The notes under the pieces were generated by a model that ran no database searches, was not told the DNA's origin, and saw only the letters and a program-made list of their open reading frames with translations. From positions 324,107,956 through 324,171,955 of the forward strand of contig CM060922.1 of assembly GCA_030737875.1 (NCBI GenBank): a stretch of DNA of 64,000 bases. Direction: 5' to 3'. The DNA is from Allium sativum (lineage: Eukaryota; Streptophyta; Magnoliopsida; Asparagales; Amaryllidaceae). The position numbers were made by a program, and so were the translations under genes. This document shows, in pieces, positions 45,870-57,362 of this stretch (the stretch's first letter is position 1; each line of letters starts with the position of its first letter).

Positions 45870-46850
45870 TTTATTTTGGACCTTACCCACTGGGAATCAG
45901 CCCGACCCGCTTACATGTCCACTTCTATTTCTTCCTCCTCTCCCGATAGTTCAAAACTCGCGTATACATTTCATGGCCGAACTCTCATCCACTCTCGCTC
46001 CTTTTCGCACTTCGCCGTTCATCATTTCAACCCAAACAAAACAAAAATTGCGGAACACAACTGCTTCTTCCCCTGTTGTTGAAAACGCGACCATCATTTG
46101 CTGAAGCCAAACCATTAAAACCCTTCAACCCTTTTCTTCTTAAACACAGTAACACATTTTTTTCTTTTCTGAAACAAACTAGGCCTTGAGCTTCTCGCCG
46201 TTTTCATCGTACTTTACTTTCAAAAGCTCGTACCTGTTTTCAAGTCCAAAAGGTTCAACTGCCAACTTCCTTCTTCCTTAAATACACGTCAGTTTTCATT
46301 ACTTTCCACTTGCGAGCCTCCTACCATCCATCACCTTCTCAATAGCTCCAGTATACTTTCACGCAACCACTTAGCTTCAGCAAACCATTTCCGACTTCCT
46401 TTTTCTACCTTGCCAACGCGAGCTCCAACAAGCTCGAACAAAGCCTCGCAGAACCTCAGGTGCCAAAAATTTAGCCCCTAACCGCACCAAGTCGCAAAAT
46501 AGGGAAGACTGCCGACTTCCTGTGAACCCATGCGTCATCCTTTGGGTTCGAGCTTCGCCACACAACACTAATGAAACTATAAATCACATCACCAATCTAA
46601 AACCCATCTTCAAACTAGCAGCTTGTCGGTCTAATTCGTTGGAGTGTGGAACCCTAACTCGTGGGAAAAACGACAGCGAACCAGAGAGGTTTAAGCACCA
46701 GAGAAACCCACATCGAACCACAAGAAACTGGTACGAGAGTGGACTGCTTGTTTTGGGGATTTCGAATATATAAAATTATGGATTTTCATTTGCATTTTGA
46801 TATTTCTTTCGGTGGTGAGAGGTTCCGCATTCTTTGTTTTGCTACCCAGA
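45870..46850 (-). other. GC-richer leader block, F2 3' LTR
   Basis: It lies downstream of the minus-strand TATA box and is rich in C/T on one strand, with several frames of 60-114 codons. Sequence is unrelated to the leader blocks of F1 and F4. The second LTR copy differs in a few bases and an 8-bp deletion near 55312 that shifts frames, which argues against coding. Confidence 0.45.
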
Positions 46851-46880
46851 GAAAAAAGAACAAAAGGATGGAGGATGGTG

Positions 46881-46888
46881 TATATATA
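46881..46888 (-). promoter_or_regulatory. TATA box, F2 3' LTR
   Basis: TATATATA lies within the palindrome GTGTATATATACAC, 940 bp from the U3 end, with pyrimidine-rich minus-strand sequence (CATCCTCCATCC) just downstream. Confidence 0.55.
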
Positions 46889-47828
46889 CACGAAGAGAAA
46901 AATTGGTGATTAAGTGAAGAACGTGGACGTGCTGCCTTGGAAAGGAATGGCTGAGAAAACGTTAAACGTGGCCTTTTTTTTGTTCTTTCATTTATGGGAG
47001 ATGGGACGTGGCCTAGTTTTGGACCATAAATAAGTTACACTTTATTTTATCAACTTATATAGTTACGTACCGCTGCGGACAGAAATGAAAACACTATCGT
47101 GATGAACGAGGTGTCCCGACTCCAGAAATATAATAATATCGGTAGGTGGACTCATATTTTGAAACTTCAAAATGTTGATTTCAGGGTGTGAAATACTTCA
47201 AATAAAAAGTCGCTTATTAAATTAATTAAAAATTACCATAAAATTCTAAAAATTAAATTATCACTACTTCCCAAAAGAACCTTGTCTAAATTCAAACCCG
47301 ATATCAAGTTATATCGAATAAACCATTACGGTTGATAAACGACTCTATAGCGACTATTTTAGAATTTGATTTGGATATATCTCAAAATCTGCACGACGAA
47401 ATCCAGATTTTCCTCTTCCATTAGAAAGATATGCTCCACCAGCTCCACACGTTTCTTGTTTCACAGAAATCCGATTTAAAACGGCTTCTGTATATTCAGT
47501 TGAAGTTCGAATCGCCAATTTACGAACTACAGCGCCATTTCGAGCTCGATTTTAATTATATTATAATTATACGTTCAAACTGTCGTTTATATAATATATT
47601 CGTTATTCTAATTCAATTCTAAACTGAATTAAATATCATAGATGATCTGGTTCACACCATATCGTCATTTCGACCAAATTCTGATTATTCAGAATTAAAT
47701 ATATTATTTAATTTATTATAATTAAATATTCATCATAATTAAATTCCACGACCATTAAATTCTCTAAACCACCATTTCAATAATTAAATTAATTAATTAT
47801 AATACCTCTGCCAATGCGGGTCATTACA

Positions 47829-47841
47829 ATCTTCCCCACTT
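47829..47841 (-). promoter_or_regulatory. Polypurine tract, F2
   Basis: On the minus strand this reads AAGTGGGGAAGAT, preceded by TTTCGAGGACGAAATTATTT and followed by the LTR start TGTAATGACCCGC. Confidence 0.9.
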
Positions 47842-48009
47842 AAAATAATTTCGTCCTCGAAATTGCTAAGAAGTAGGGGACGACCCTATCGACTGGTTAG
47901 AACATATTTGTTCACTTCATAATTTCAGTTTCAACTGAACCAATTTAATTTCAATTAAATTATTAATTAATTCTTATCAACGAAAATTTTCAAAAATCCT
48001 GAAACTTTT

Positions 48010-48180
48010 CTAACGCCTTAACACTTCGAAAAATTTCGCCGGCACCTCCTTTGTACCAGTCAACCGGTCAAACTCCAACTCGCCTCTCTGGGCCATCTCC
48101 AACCCAAAAGAAAATCAAACAGCCAAGCAGCTTGCCTATTCGGCTCATCGAAATCTCATACCATATGAAATATAAACTTG
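48010..48180 (-). other. Conserved palindromic block, F2 copy next to PPT
   Basis: CACCTCCTTTGTACC, CGCCTCTCTGGGCC, AAAAGAAAATC and GCCAAGCAGCTTGCC (palindrome 48124-48134) are followed by CGGCTCATCGAAATCTCAT. Motif order and spacing are as in F1. The centre base differs (A here, C in F1) while both arms are intact. Confidence 0.78.
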
Positions 48181-48639
48181 TACCTTTTGTCGGCATATCA
48201 ACTCTGTCACTTCCATATGCTATCAACTCAGCATATATCATTGTTATCCCAATCAAATTCCAATCTGCTTTTATCCACAACCCAACCATTCGCTTATATC
48301 TGAGCCAAATATCATTTCAACTCAAGTTTCGTTCTTGATTCCCACTCTTAACTTGATTATCACATTACACTTCAAATTTGAATCTCACAATCCAATTTGT
48401 CTTGATATCATTCTGATTCAACCTCAGTTACCACTTTACTGGCTTTACTTTAATTCAAATTTTGCTTTCACAAATTTCTGTTAAATTTGTTTTTAATTCA
48501 AACAGTCTTTCCCTGGGAGTTTTCAGCAGTTTACTCCTTTCAAAAAATCAAATTTTCCTTTTTGAAATTCAACTGAGCCCATAATCAATATTCCATTAGT
48601 TAAATCACTTCTCTATCTCTTTATCAATATTTGTTAACC

Positions 48640-49060
48640 AAATATTTTCAATAGCCATATTGGCCTTTTACGTTATTTGGAAAACATTTCCGAATATCGC
48701 CTTCCTTTATTTTCTAAACTTTAGAAAATATATGCTATTTATAATTGGAAAATATTCCAATTTCTTATCTATTTTCGATCTCGTTTATTTCTATACTTAG
48801 GAAATATTCTTTATTATATCTCCAAGCTTACACTTATTTGTGTTAAAACGGATGTTGTGTAAAACATCGTTACGACAACCCAAATACTATATTCAAATAA
48901 CTCTTATTCAACATTGATCTTCGAGCCTGAAATCTTACTATTTATTTGTTAATAATGAAATCAATCAAGTTGGGGTATAACTACCTCTCAGACCTTGACT
49001 GAATAACATTTATAACGTCAAAACAGATATGACTACTTACTCGAAAAATCAATACCATAC
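48640..49060 (-). repeat. LTR-like segment inside F2 core
   Basis: The part with GTTGGGGTATAACTACCTCTCAGACCTTGACTG, the TTATTTTCTAAACTTTAGAAAATATA stretch and the GGAAAACATTTCC words parallels LTR bases 44070-44360, but is clearly more diverged than the two F2 LTRs from each other. It is an older LTR piece trapped in the core. (Matching words are listed for recognition and lie within 48655-49010.). Confidence 0.65.
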
Positions 49061-49234
49061 ACTACTTCCTCACTTTTAAACACGTACACTTTCTCTTTCT
49101 ATTCTTACTAGATTTTATTCTAGACTTCCTTTTTGATTATACTATTCTATTTCTAAGTTCGTTTCCTTGTCGACTTCTATATATATCGATACGTTGATTT
49201 CTAACTATCAGATTATCTTAAAAATATTCTAACT

Positions 49235-49385
49235 TCTTAAATTCCCGGAAAAATTCGCCATAACCTCCTTTGTATCAGGAGCATCGGGAAAATCCCCAAA
49301 CTGCCACACAGGCCTTCTCCAATCAAAAGAAAAAGAAAAGCCAAGCGGCTAGCCGATACGGCGCATAAAATCTCATATATGAATT
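49235..49385 (-). other. Conserved palindromic block, second F2 copy
   Basis: CCTCCTTTGTATC, GGCCTTCTCCAATC, AAAAGAAAAGCC and CCAAGCGGCTAGCC, with one arm base changed (49342-49352), are followed by CGGCGCATAAAATCTCATAT. It lies 1.4 kb from the tract and is probably the remnant of an earlier core end. Confidence 0.7.
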
Positions 49386-49589
49386 AAATACATACCTTTC
49401 CGTCGAGCATTCTATCTATATACCTTCATACCTTATCCATACATATCTCATGTATATCCATACATTTCTAATTCATTCCAACTTAATCTAATTGTTTTAA
49501 CTTAGTTCGTTAAGTGATTTTCAAATTACTGGTTTGCCCATTTCACCTTCATATTTGAGTATAATACGTTCAAATATATTTTAACTTGG

Positions 49590-50060
49590 TTATCAACTAA
49601 TTGAATTCCATTTCAAATTTTATTTGAATTTCCTATATTCAAATTCCATTTCAAATCTCTTATTCAAATTCTATATTTGAATTTCATTTGAAATCTCTTA
49701 TTCAATTTCTATATTTGAATTTCTATATTCAATTTCTATTTGAATTCTCTTTATTTCATTTTAATTTCCTTTGAATCTTCTATATTCAAATTTCAAATTC
49801 AATTCTATTTGAATCTTCTTTATTCAAATTCCCTTTTCAATTCTATTTGAATCTTCTACATTCAAATTTCATTTCACTTTCGATATTCAAATCCTATATT
49901 TGAAATCTCTTATATTTTCTATATCCAAACGCCATTTGAATTTCTATATTCAAATTCTATATCACTTCCATTGAATTTCATATATTCAAACTCCCTTTGA
50001 ATTTCTATATTCAATTTCTATTTGAATTCTCTTTATTCAAATTCCCTTTCAAACTTTCTT
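49590..50060. repeat. Array of ATTCAAAT/ATTTGAAT words, F2 core
   Basis: Irregular repetition, about every 20-35 bases, of TATATTCAAATTC, TATATTTGAATTTC and TATTTGAATTCTC. Because ATTCAAAT and ATTTGAAT are complementary, neighbouring words can pair. It resembles the arrays in F4 in composition but not in unit. Confidence 0.7.
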
Positions 50061-51062
50061 TATTCATTCTTTACATAAGCCTCGATTTCAATTCCTTTTG
50101 AAATCGATATTACTACCTTTGGAAAATAGGTTTCCCTTTCAATTTCACACTTGTATTTTTTATTTATGAATTATCCAATGATAATTCTTTTCACTTCATT
50201 TATAAAACTTCGTTTATAAAGGAACTTCTCGTTTTATTTCTTTTAAAACGAGTTAATATTTCAAATCTATTTCAAAAATTCAAATTCTATATTTGAAACC
50301 CCATTTTGAAATTCCACACACTTGTCTTTCCCAAAACAAATTCAAAACAGTATCTCTGGTAGTAATTCGTCACTTACAACTCGAAAATGAACACTGATGA
50401 TGCAGCTGTCATCATCAGAATCTATTTCCCAGCGATCGAAGTGAGTTCAATACTATAAAACCATTTCTAAACATTTCCACTTTGAAATTCATTTCAAAAT
50501 ATAATTCACACTGCTTGTAAAACAATTTAAAATCTCCCAGGATCTTAAATTTTCCTTACCTTTAATCCAAATCCATTTACAAACACTTATCCAATTTTCC
50601 AGAATTTTAGTTCAATTTCTGGTTTTAAATTTCAGATTTAACTCATCTGATTCACGCATTTCACTTACATGAATTCTAATTGGTTATTTACATAACCCTT
50701 TAATTTATAATCTTACTTGATTATAATAACAACCAATATATCCAATATATTATAATTTTGATAATATATATCTTCTCTATATCGAGATATACCTTGGGTA
50801 AACTTATTTTAATTTACCCTCCTTTCAAAACATACCATGACGGTTCATCGTATTCAAGTGTTTACAAAATCCCAACCGATACAGTGGATCAAACTGATCG
50901 ACCAGAACTCATAAACAACTCAACCAATGTATCTCCACAATATAAAATTATTTTTATATCAATAACAAATACGCTCACTCGTATATATACACTCAACTCA
51001 ATCTAGGGTATTACTAACCCTATCTCTACCGAGTCACGCCACAGAGCCAAGTAATTCTTAAC

Positions 51063-51080
51063 TTAAGCTCTGATACCAAC
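51063..51080 (-). promoter_or_regulatory. Primer-binding site, F2
   Basis: On the minus strand this reads GTTGGTATCAGAGCTTAA, a full match to the initiator tRNA-Met PBS, directly after the 5' LTR. CAGAGC can pair with GCTCTG about 20 bases further into the core, as in F1. Confidence 0.92.
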
Positions 51081-52934
51081 TGTAACGACCCGGATTTTGA
51101 GCGACTTTGGTTATCGACATAAACTCGATGTCGATAACCAAAACATCAAAAAAATCCTGGTAATTAGTGAATGAAATTAGAGGGTGAGGAAAGATAAGAT
51201 AGAAACTTAGAATAGAAGAAGAAGAAGAACACAATATCAGAGTAACACGAATCTCACAGCGGAACGAATAAATATATTTCATAACATAACTTTGAAATAC
51301 AAAAATTGGTACTTGAATATACATATCATTATCAAAGTACATCACTTACAACTCAGCGGAAATAACTATAGCTATATGATCCTGAAGCCTCCTGCTCCAG
51401 CTCTTCAATGTATCTGAAAAATCCCGACTACTTGACTGCCCGTACAAATTTAGGCACCCAAGAGTTTAGGGAAAACAACAAAGTAAACTCCGGGTCAGTC
51501 ATGGGACTGGTGTGAGTAAAACAAATTTAAAAACAGATCGAACAAGTAAACGATATCTCATAAGACCACGCCGCATAACGGAACGGGTTTTTCCCTTATG
51601 AGAATCCAAAATATCTTTATATCAAAAACATTTTGATATTATAATAATGCCTATCAATCACAGTATATATAACCATTTAGCAGAAACGCTTTCATCTCAC
51701 GTTCTACATATATAGTATACAATCAAAACCGCAAGCACGTATTTGGTAATGGGTTTCCAACTATGACAAGGTATGGAATCACCTTTCGCTTGTGTACCTC
51801 TAGAGAGGAATACACTGGGTTCAACAAGAACATCTTGCAACCCGACCTCACATGACCGACCACTCATTTCGCTTGAGTGTATCGAATGTATATCACCAAC
51901 AGTTGGGATCAGCAACCGTTTCCCGAATGGGACAGCATCAACAATAGATTTTTAGAAGTAAATGAAACTCTAGATCAGGTGATTATACACCCTACTTCGG
52001 TGCGACCGACTTAGCCATGCTACCTGCCCGATTTCTGTCATTTACCGGACGATGAGGCTAGAAGCTACGCTTTATCATCATACCAAATTCACTTTGAATG
52101 TCACATCGTCAAACCCATCCAATCACCGATTGACGTCTACAACAATACATTATGTGTTAGCTAAAAGGAGTTTCCTCCTCCGCTTCCACTCTTGGTACGG
52201 TTGGAGAAATCACTATACGTGATCGTCTGGAAATATTCTGTCAGACATCCGTCCATACAAGTCACCCAGGAACAGGATGAACCGAAGGCACTATTCTGTA
52301 AACAGGATAGCCCTTGCATAACTCCGTCTTCACTTATCTTTGGCATATATGATTCGCAACGCTTATGCCAATACCGAGTGGTTCTTTGGATAATCATCCA
52401 ACCGGTCTCTCCATATTAACAACGTTAAAATGGTCAAAACTTCGATAGTCTGTGATTTAACTATCGAATAAAAACAAGTGTACAAACAACGATATTATTT
52501 CCAGATGGAAATTTATATCGATCAAACATCATTCAACATTTATCTCTTTATTTCATTAATTTACTTATCTCCTATTTTCCTATATTCAACATTTCTTATT
52601 TTCTAAATTTAGAAAATATACGTTATTAACAATGGAAAACATTTCTATTTCTTGTTTTCTTTATTAGAAAACATTTCTGGTTTCTTATTTGGAAAACATT
52701 TCCAAAGCTTCTTCATTGGACTTAGGCAGATGTTTAAACAAACCATCGCGATGCCAACTCAAACCATTTCCTTTACTGCCGAGCCTTAACTATTCCTTAG
52801 TTAAAACGAAGCCAATTAAGTTGGGGTAGAACTACCTCTCAGACCTTAACTGAACAACATTCCTAACTTTGAAATAGACAAAGTTCACTTTATATTTCTT
52901 TAATAAACTTCCTTATTTAACCCTCCTTCGAATA

Positions 52935-53345
52935 GCTATATTCGATTGACTCTTTTTACTTAACTCCTTTGGACTAACCCCTATCAATTAACTCTATTGG
53001 ACTAACACTATTTGACTAACGCTATTTATTTACTCATTTCACTTACTCTTTTCGAATAGACTATATTCGATAATTCCTTTTACTTTCTATTCGAATAACT
53101 ATATTCGATTAACTCATTTGCTTCTATTCGAATAACTATATTCGATTTAACTCATTTGCTTCTATTCTAATCGATTAAACTAACATCGATTATCTCCTTT
53201 CAACTTTATTCTCTAATCGATTAACTAACATCGATTAACTTCTTTTTAACTTTATTCTCTAATCGATTAACTAACATCGATTAACTTCTTTCATTTTAAC
53301 ACTAATCGATTAACTAACATCGATTAACTTCTTTTTAACTTAACT
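52935..53345. repeat. Hairpin-unit array (TCGAATA, ATCGATTAA), F2 5' LTR
   Basis: This is the counterpart of 44440-44850 with the same order of units. One base change turns TTTGAATAGC into TTCGAATAGC and restores an arm. Confidence 0.8.
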
Positions 53346-53352
53346 ACGTTTT

Positions 53353-53642
53353 CCGTTACAACTATTCCCTTTTTATAACGTTTACTTACCATTACAAATA
53401 TATCCTATTTATAACTTCTATTTACCGTTATAAATATTTCCTATTTGTAACTTCTATTTACCGTTACAAATATATCCTATTTATAACTTCTATTTACCGT
53501 TACAAATATATCCTATTTATAACTTCTATTTACCGTTACAAATATATCCTATTTATAACTTCTATTTACCGTTACAAATATTTCCTATTTATAACTTCTA
53601 TTTACCGTTACAAATATTTCCTATTTATAACTCCTATTTATT
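53353..53642. repeat. 36-bp tandem array, F2 5' LTR
   Basis: Eight units as in 44860-45147. In the third unit GTTACAAATA is GTTATAAATA, so the perfect stem of the other LTR has one mismatch here. Confidence 0.88.
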
Positions 53643-55367
53643 TTCTAAATAAATATCCCTTTTATAAAACCGTGTTCGTTTTATAAATATTTCCTTTTTA
53701 TAAAATCCTGTGATTTTATAAAATCCCTTTATTTCAATATACATTGAAATAAATTCTTTTACACCCCAGGGTCTTTTATGATATTTAAAATATCGAATAA
53801 AAATGATCAACACCATTCCAACACACATAATCCATAACAGATTATATAACACATCATATATCACAATATATGAAAACAGTAAAATAAATGTTGAGGAATC
53901 CAGTTGGATTCCTCCAACCTGTTTCCCTGCATCACAGATGTTAAACGATATAGATAACATCACTTTCAGTTCTATATGATATATTCTGTTAAACAGAATC
54001 GATATAGAAAATTCAACTAACTAGCAGTTCAATCAAACAGTCAACATACAGTAAATCAGCCAATATCTAACAGTTCTAAAAATACAACATGAAATTATAA
54101 ACTGTTCAGAGTTAGTGAGATTTACTCACTTTGGCGCGTTAATCGTTAAATAACGGTTTGCGTTATTTGATTCAGTCGGACAATTTATTTCGCCATAAGT
54201 TGTAACGAGCTCGGATTCACTTCCAGTCATCTCCATGAGGTAGCCACCGTCCATACGATCCCAACGGATCTTGGTTTGTTGTATTTCGATATCGCATGTG
54301 TTAGATACAGTAATTTCAAGTTAGTGCACATTTTAGATATAAAATTAAACTAATTAAATTCTTGTTTATTTTGGACCTTACCCACTGGGAATCAGCCCGA
54401 CCCGCTTACATGTCCACTTCTATTTCTTCCTCCTCTCCCGATAGTTCAAAACTCGCGTATACATTTCATGGCCGAACTCTCATCCACTCTCGCTCCTTTT
54501 CGCACTTCGCCGTTCATCATTTCAACCCAAACAAAACAAAAATTGCGGAACACAACTGCTTCTTCCCCTGTTGTTGAAAACGCGACCATCATTTGCTGAA
54601 GCCAAACCATTAAAACCCTTCAACCCTTTTCTTCTTAAACACAGTAACACATTTTTTTCTTTTCTGAAACAAACTAGGCCTTGAGCTTCTCGCCGTTTTC
54701 ATCGTACTTTACTTTCAAAAGCTCGTACCTGTTTTCAAGTCCAAAAGGTTCAACTGCCAACTTCCTTCTTCCTTAAATACACGTCAGTTTTCATTACTTT
54801 CCACTTGCGAGCCTCCTACCATCCATCACCTTCTCAATAGCTCCAGTATACTTTCACGCAACCACTTAGCTTCAGCAAACCATTTCCGACTTCCTTTTTC
54901 TACCTTGCCAACGCGAGCTCCAACAAGCTCGAACAAAGCCTCGCAGAACCTCAGGTGCCAAAAATTTAGCCCCTAACCGCACCAAGTCGCAAAATAGGGA
55001 AGACTGCCGACTTCCTGTGAACCCATGCGTCATCCTTTGGGTTCGAGCTTCGCCACACAACACTAATGAAACTATAAATCGCATCACCAATCTAAAACCC
55101 ATCTTCAAACTAGCAGCTTGCCGGTCTAATTCGTTGGAGTGTGGAACCCTAACTCGTGGGAAAAACGACAGCGAACCAGAGAGGTTTAAGCACCAGAGAA
55201 ACCCACATCGAACCACATGAAACTGGTACGAGAGTGGAGGGCTTGTTTTGGGGATTTCGAATATATAAACTTATGGATTTTCATTTGCATTTTGATATTT
55301 CTTTCGGTGGTGCGCATTCTTTGTTTTGCTACCCAGAGAAAAAAGAACAAAAGGATGGAGGATGGTG

Positions 55368-55375
55368 TATATATA
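55368..55375 (-). promoter_or_regulatory. TATA box, F2 5' LTR
   Basis: TATATATA lies in the same GTGTATATATACAC palindrome as at 46881. This copy would drive the full-length RNA through the leader and core on the minus strand. Confidence 0.58.
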
Positions 55376-56317
55376 CACGAAGAGAACAATTGGTGATTAA
55401 GTGAAGAACGTGGACGTGCTGCCTTGGAAAGGAATGGCTGAGAAAACGTTAAACGTGGCCTTTTTTTTGTTCTTTCATTTATGGGAGATGGGACGTGGCC
55501 TAGTTTAGGACCATAAAAAAGTTACACTTTATTTTATCAACTTATATAGTTACGTACCGCTGCGGACAGAAATAAAAACACTATCGTGATGAACGAGGTG
55601 TCCCGACTCCAGAAATATAATAATATCGGTAGGTGGACTCATATTTTGAAACTTCAAAATGTTGATTTCAGAGTGTGAAATACTTCAAATAAAAAGTCGC
55701 TTATTAAATTAATTAAAAATTACCATAAAATTCTAAAAATTAAATTATCACTACTTCCCAAAAGAACCTTGTCTAAATTCAAACCCGATATCTCAAGTTA
55801 TATCGAATAAACCATTACGGTTGATAAACGACTCTATAGCGACTATTTTAGAATTTGATTTGGATATATCTCAAAATCTGCACGACGAAATCCAGATTTT
55901 CCTCTTCCATTAGAAAGATATGCTCCACCAGCTCCACACGTTTCTTGTTTCACAGAAATCCGATTTAAAACGGCTTCTGTATATTCAGTTGAAGTTCGAA
56001 TCGCCAATTTACGAACTACAGCGCCATTTCGAGCTCGATTTTAATTATATTATAATTATACGTTCAAACTGTCATTTATATAATATATTCGTTATTCTAA
56101 TTCAATTCTAAACTGAATTAAATATCATAGATGATCCGGTTCACACCATATCGTCATTTCGACCAAATTCTGATTATTCAGAATTAAATATATTATTTAA
56201 TTTATTATAATTAAATATTCATCATAATTAAATTCCACGACCATTAAATTCTCTAAACCACCATTTCAATAATTAAATTAATTAATTATAATACCTCTGC
56301 CAATGCGGGTCATTACA

Positions 56318-56322
56318 GTATG
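56318..56322. repeat. Target site duplication GTATG, right copy (F2)
   Basis: It follows CGGGTCATTACA and matches 42582-42586. Confidence 0.95.
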
Positions 56323-56433
56323 TGGGTCGATCCACCCCTGATTCGGGCAAATTCATTTGATGAATCTGGGCTGTTTTTCTAACCGCGTTCGTTGCTGACT
56401 CAACGTTGCGTGTATGATAAGGTCTTGAACTCC

Positions 56434-56440
56434 TATAAAT
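56434..56440 (+). promoter_or_regulatory. TATA box, F5 LTR B
   Basis: TATAAAT lies in CCTATAAATAGGCTAC. With F2 in place it is cut off from the upstream 780 bases of U3, so this promoter has lost its native upstream region. Confidence 0.68.
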
Positions 56441-57117
56441 AGGCTACTAGACCCTAGCCTAAATCTCATATTTTCTAAGAGGATGTCTAGACTCTTCCAT
56501 TCTTCCTCCTCCTCAAATCTCTTTAGAAAATATAATAACTAGTCTAAGGAAATTCTTATTCAAGATCTGGCGGAAAAGAATGTATATCTGCAAATGGGTG
56601 TTCAGGATTCTGATCGAAGAAAGGTAAATTCTTGAATCTTGTCAATTTAAATTTCTCCGCTTTCTTCCCTTTCTCTTTTAGTCTAAGAATTGTGAGTTCA
56701 TGGTTACTTAGATTCTAGACCCAGTTACGAGAACCATGGAATGCTAGGTCTGGACTAGATTCATGAATTGGAAAGCAATTAGGTGAGTGGTTTTGCTGAA
56801 ATGTAAATATGTTGAAATGTATAATCCTATTAAAATATGTGGAAAGGACTACTGTTGTATATATACATGTTCTAATAACTTGCTAATCGGATACTATAAG
56901 TTATGTTACAGTGAATTTGGGAATACTTGTAATGTTGTATAAGACCTGTTTTCCCATTAATCATCTGCCTGAGTTGGAATTTACTGTAATGCTGTAATTA
57001 TGGAATTTACAATGAACATGAATATTTGTTAAGAATATTATTATGACAAAAGATTGTAAATAAGAATTACAATTATATTTGGAAGAATGAATATGCCTAA
57101 ATTTACAGTAAATAGAA

Positions 57118-57362
57118 AATTTGTAACCGCGCTTAGACACGAGGTTAAATTCAACTTGTGGTAGAAGTCTGCCCGGAACCGCCCGACAAATCCAACATCC
57201 ACAAGTGGTTAATTTAATGTAAGCGGTCTAGTGCGTAAATATACTAGTAATGGTGCTAAGACATGAGGTTAAGTCTAACTTGTGGTAGAAGTTTGTCCAG
57301 AACCGCCCGACAAATCCATCATCCACAAGTGGTCGGCTTAATATGAGAGGTCTGGTGCATAA
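57118..57362 (+). repeat. 124-bp tandem pair with stems, LTR B
   Basis: ACTTGTGG at 57154 and 57278 and CCACAAGT at 57199 and 57323 give two perfect 8-bp arm pairs and the same 124-base period as LTR A. Confidence 0.85.

Larger units (their letters stand above)
42587..47828 (-). repeat. F2 3' LTR
   Basis: On the plus strand it runs from TGTAACGACCCGG to GCGGGTCATTACA. In transcription order it has U3 with the TATA box at 46881, a leader (about 45870-46850), a 36-bp hairpin-unit array (44860-45147), TCGAATA/ATCGATTAA units (44440-44850), and a U5-side body with the conserved blocks TACTTGACTGCCCGTACAAA, ACCCAAGAGTTTAGGG and ACCACGCCGCATAACGGAAC. Plus and minus frames of 60-140 codons are not shared with F1. 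Confidence 0.92.
47829..51080 (-). other. F2 core, non-coding, with an internal duplication
   Basis: The 3,252-bp core is more than twice the F1 core. From PBS to tract it has PBS-side sequence shared with F1, an ATTCAAAT array (49590-50060), a first palindromic block (49235-49385), an LTR-like segment (48640-49060), about 450 bases of AT-rich sequence, a second palindromic block (48010-48180) and the tract. The order suggests a former 3' core/LTR junction absorbed into the core. There is no gag-pol frame. Confidence 0.85.
42587..56317 (-). mobile_element. F2: complete non-autonomous giant-LTR retrotransposon
   Basis: This 13.7-kb minus-strand element has LTRs of 5,242 and 5,237 bp and a 3,252-bp core, with exact GTATG duplications. 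Termini TGTAACGACCCG and CGGGTCATTACA are inverted repeats with one mismatch. The PBS lies at 51063-51080 and the purine tract at 47829-47841, both on the minus strand. U3, U5 and the PBS-side core match F1, so the two are sister families. The LTRs look about 99% identical by eye, which makes this, with F1, among the youngest insertions. It has no coding frame. Confidence 0.93.
51081..56317 (-). repeat. F2 5' LTR
   Basis: It is almost identical to 42587-47828. Differences include an 8-bp deletion near 55312, a 2-bp insertion near 55795 and scattered substitutions. All sub-features are repeated. Confidence 0.93.

Noticed and set aside
54872..55216. 114-codon minus-strand frame in the F2 leader, shared partly with 46377-46568
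   Set aside because: A stop interrupts the same region in the other LTR, and the F1 leader has nothing similar. At best an upstream ORF; no product is supported.
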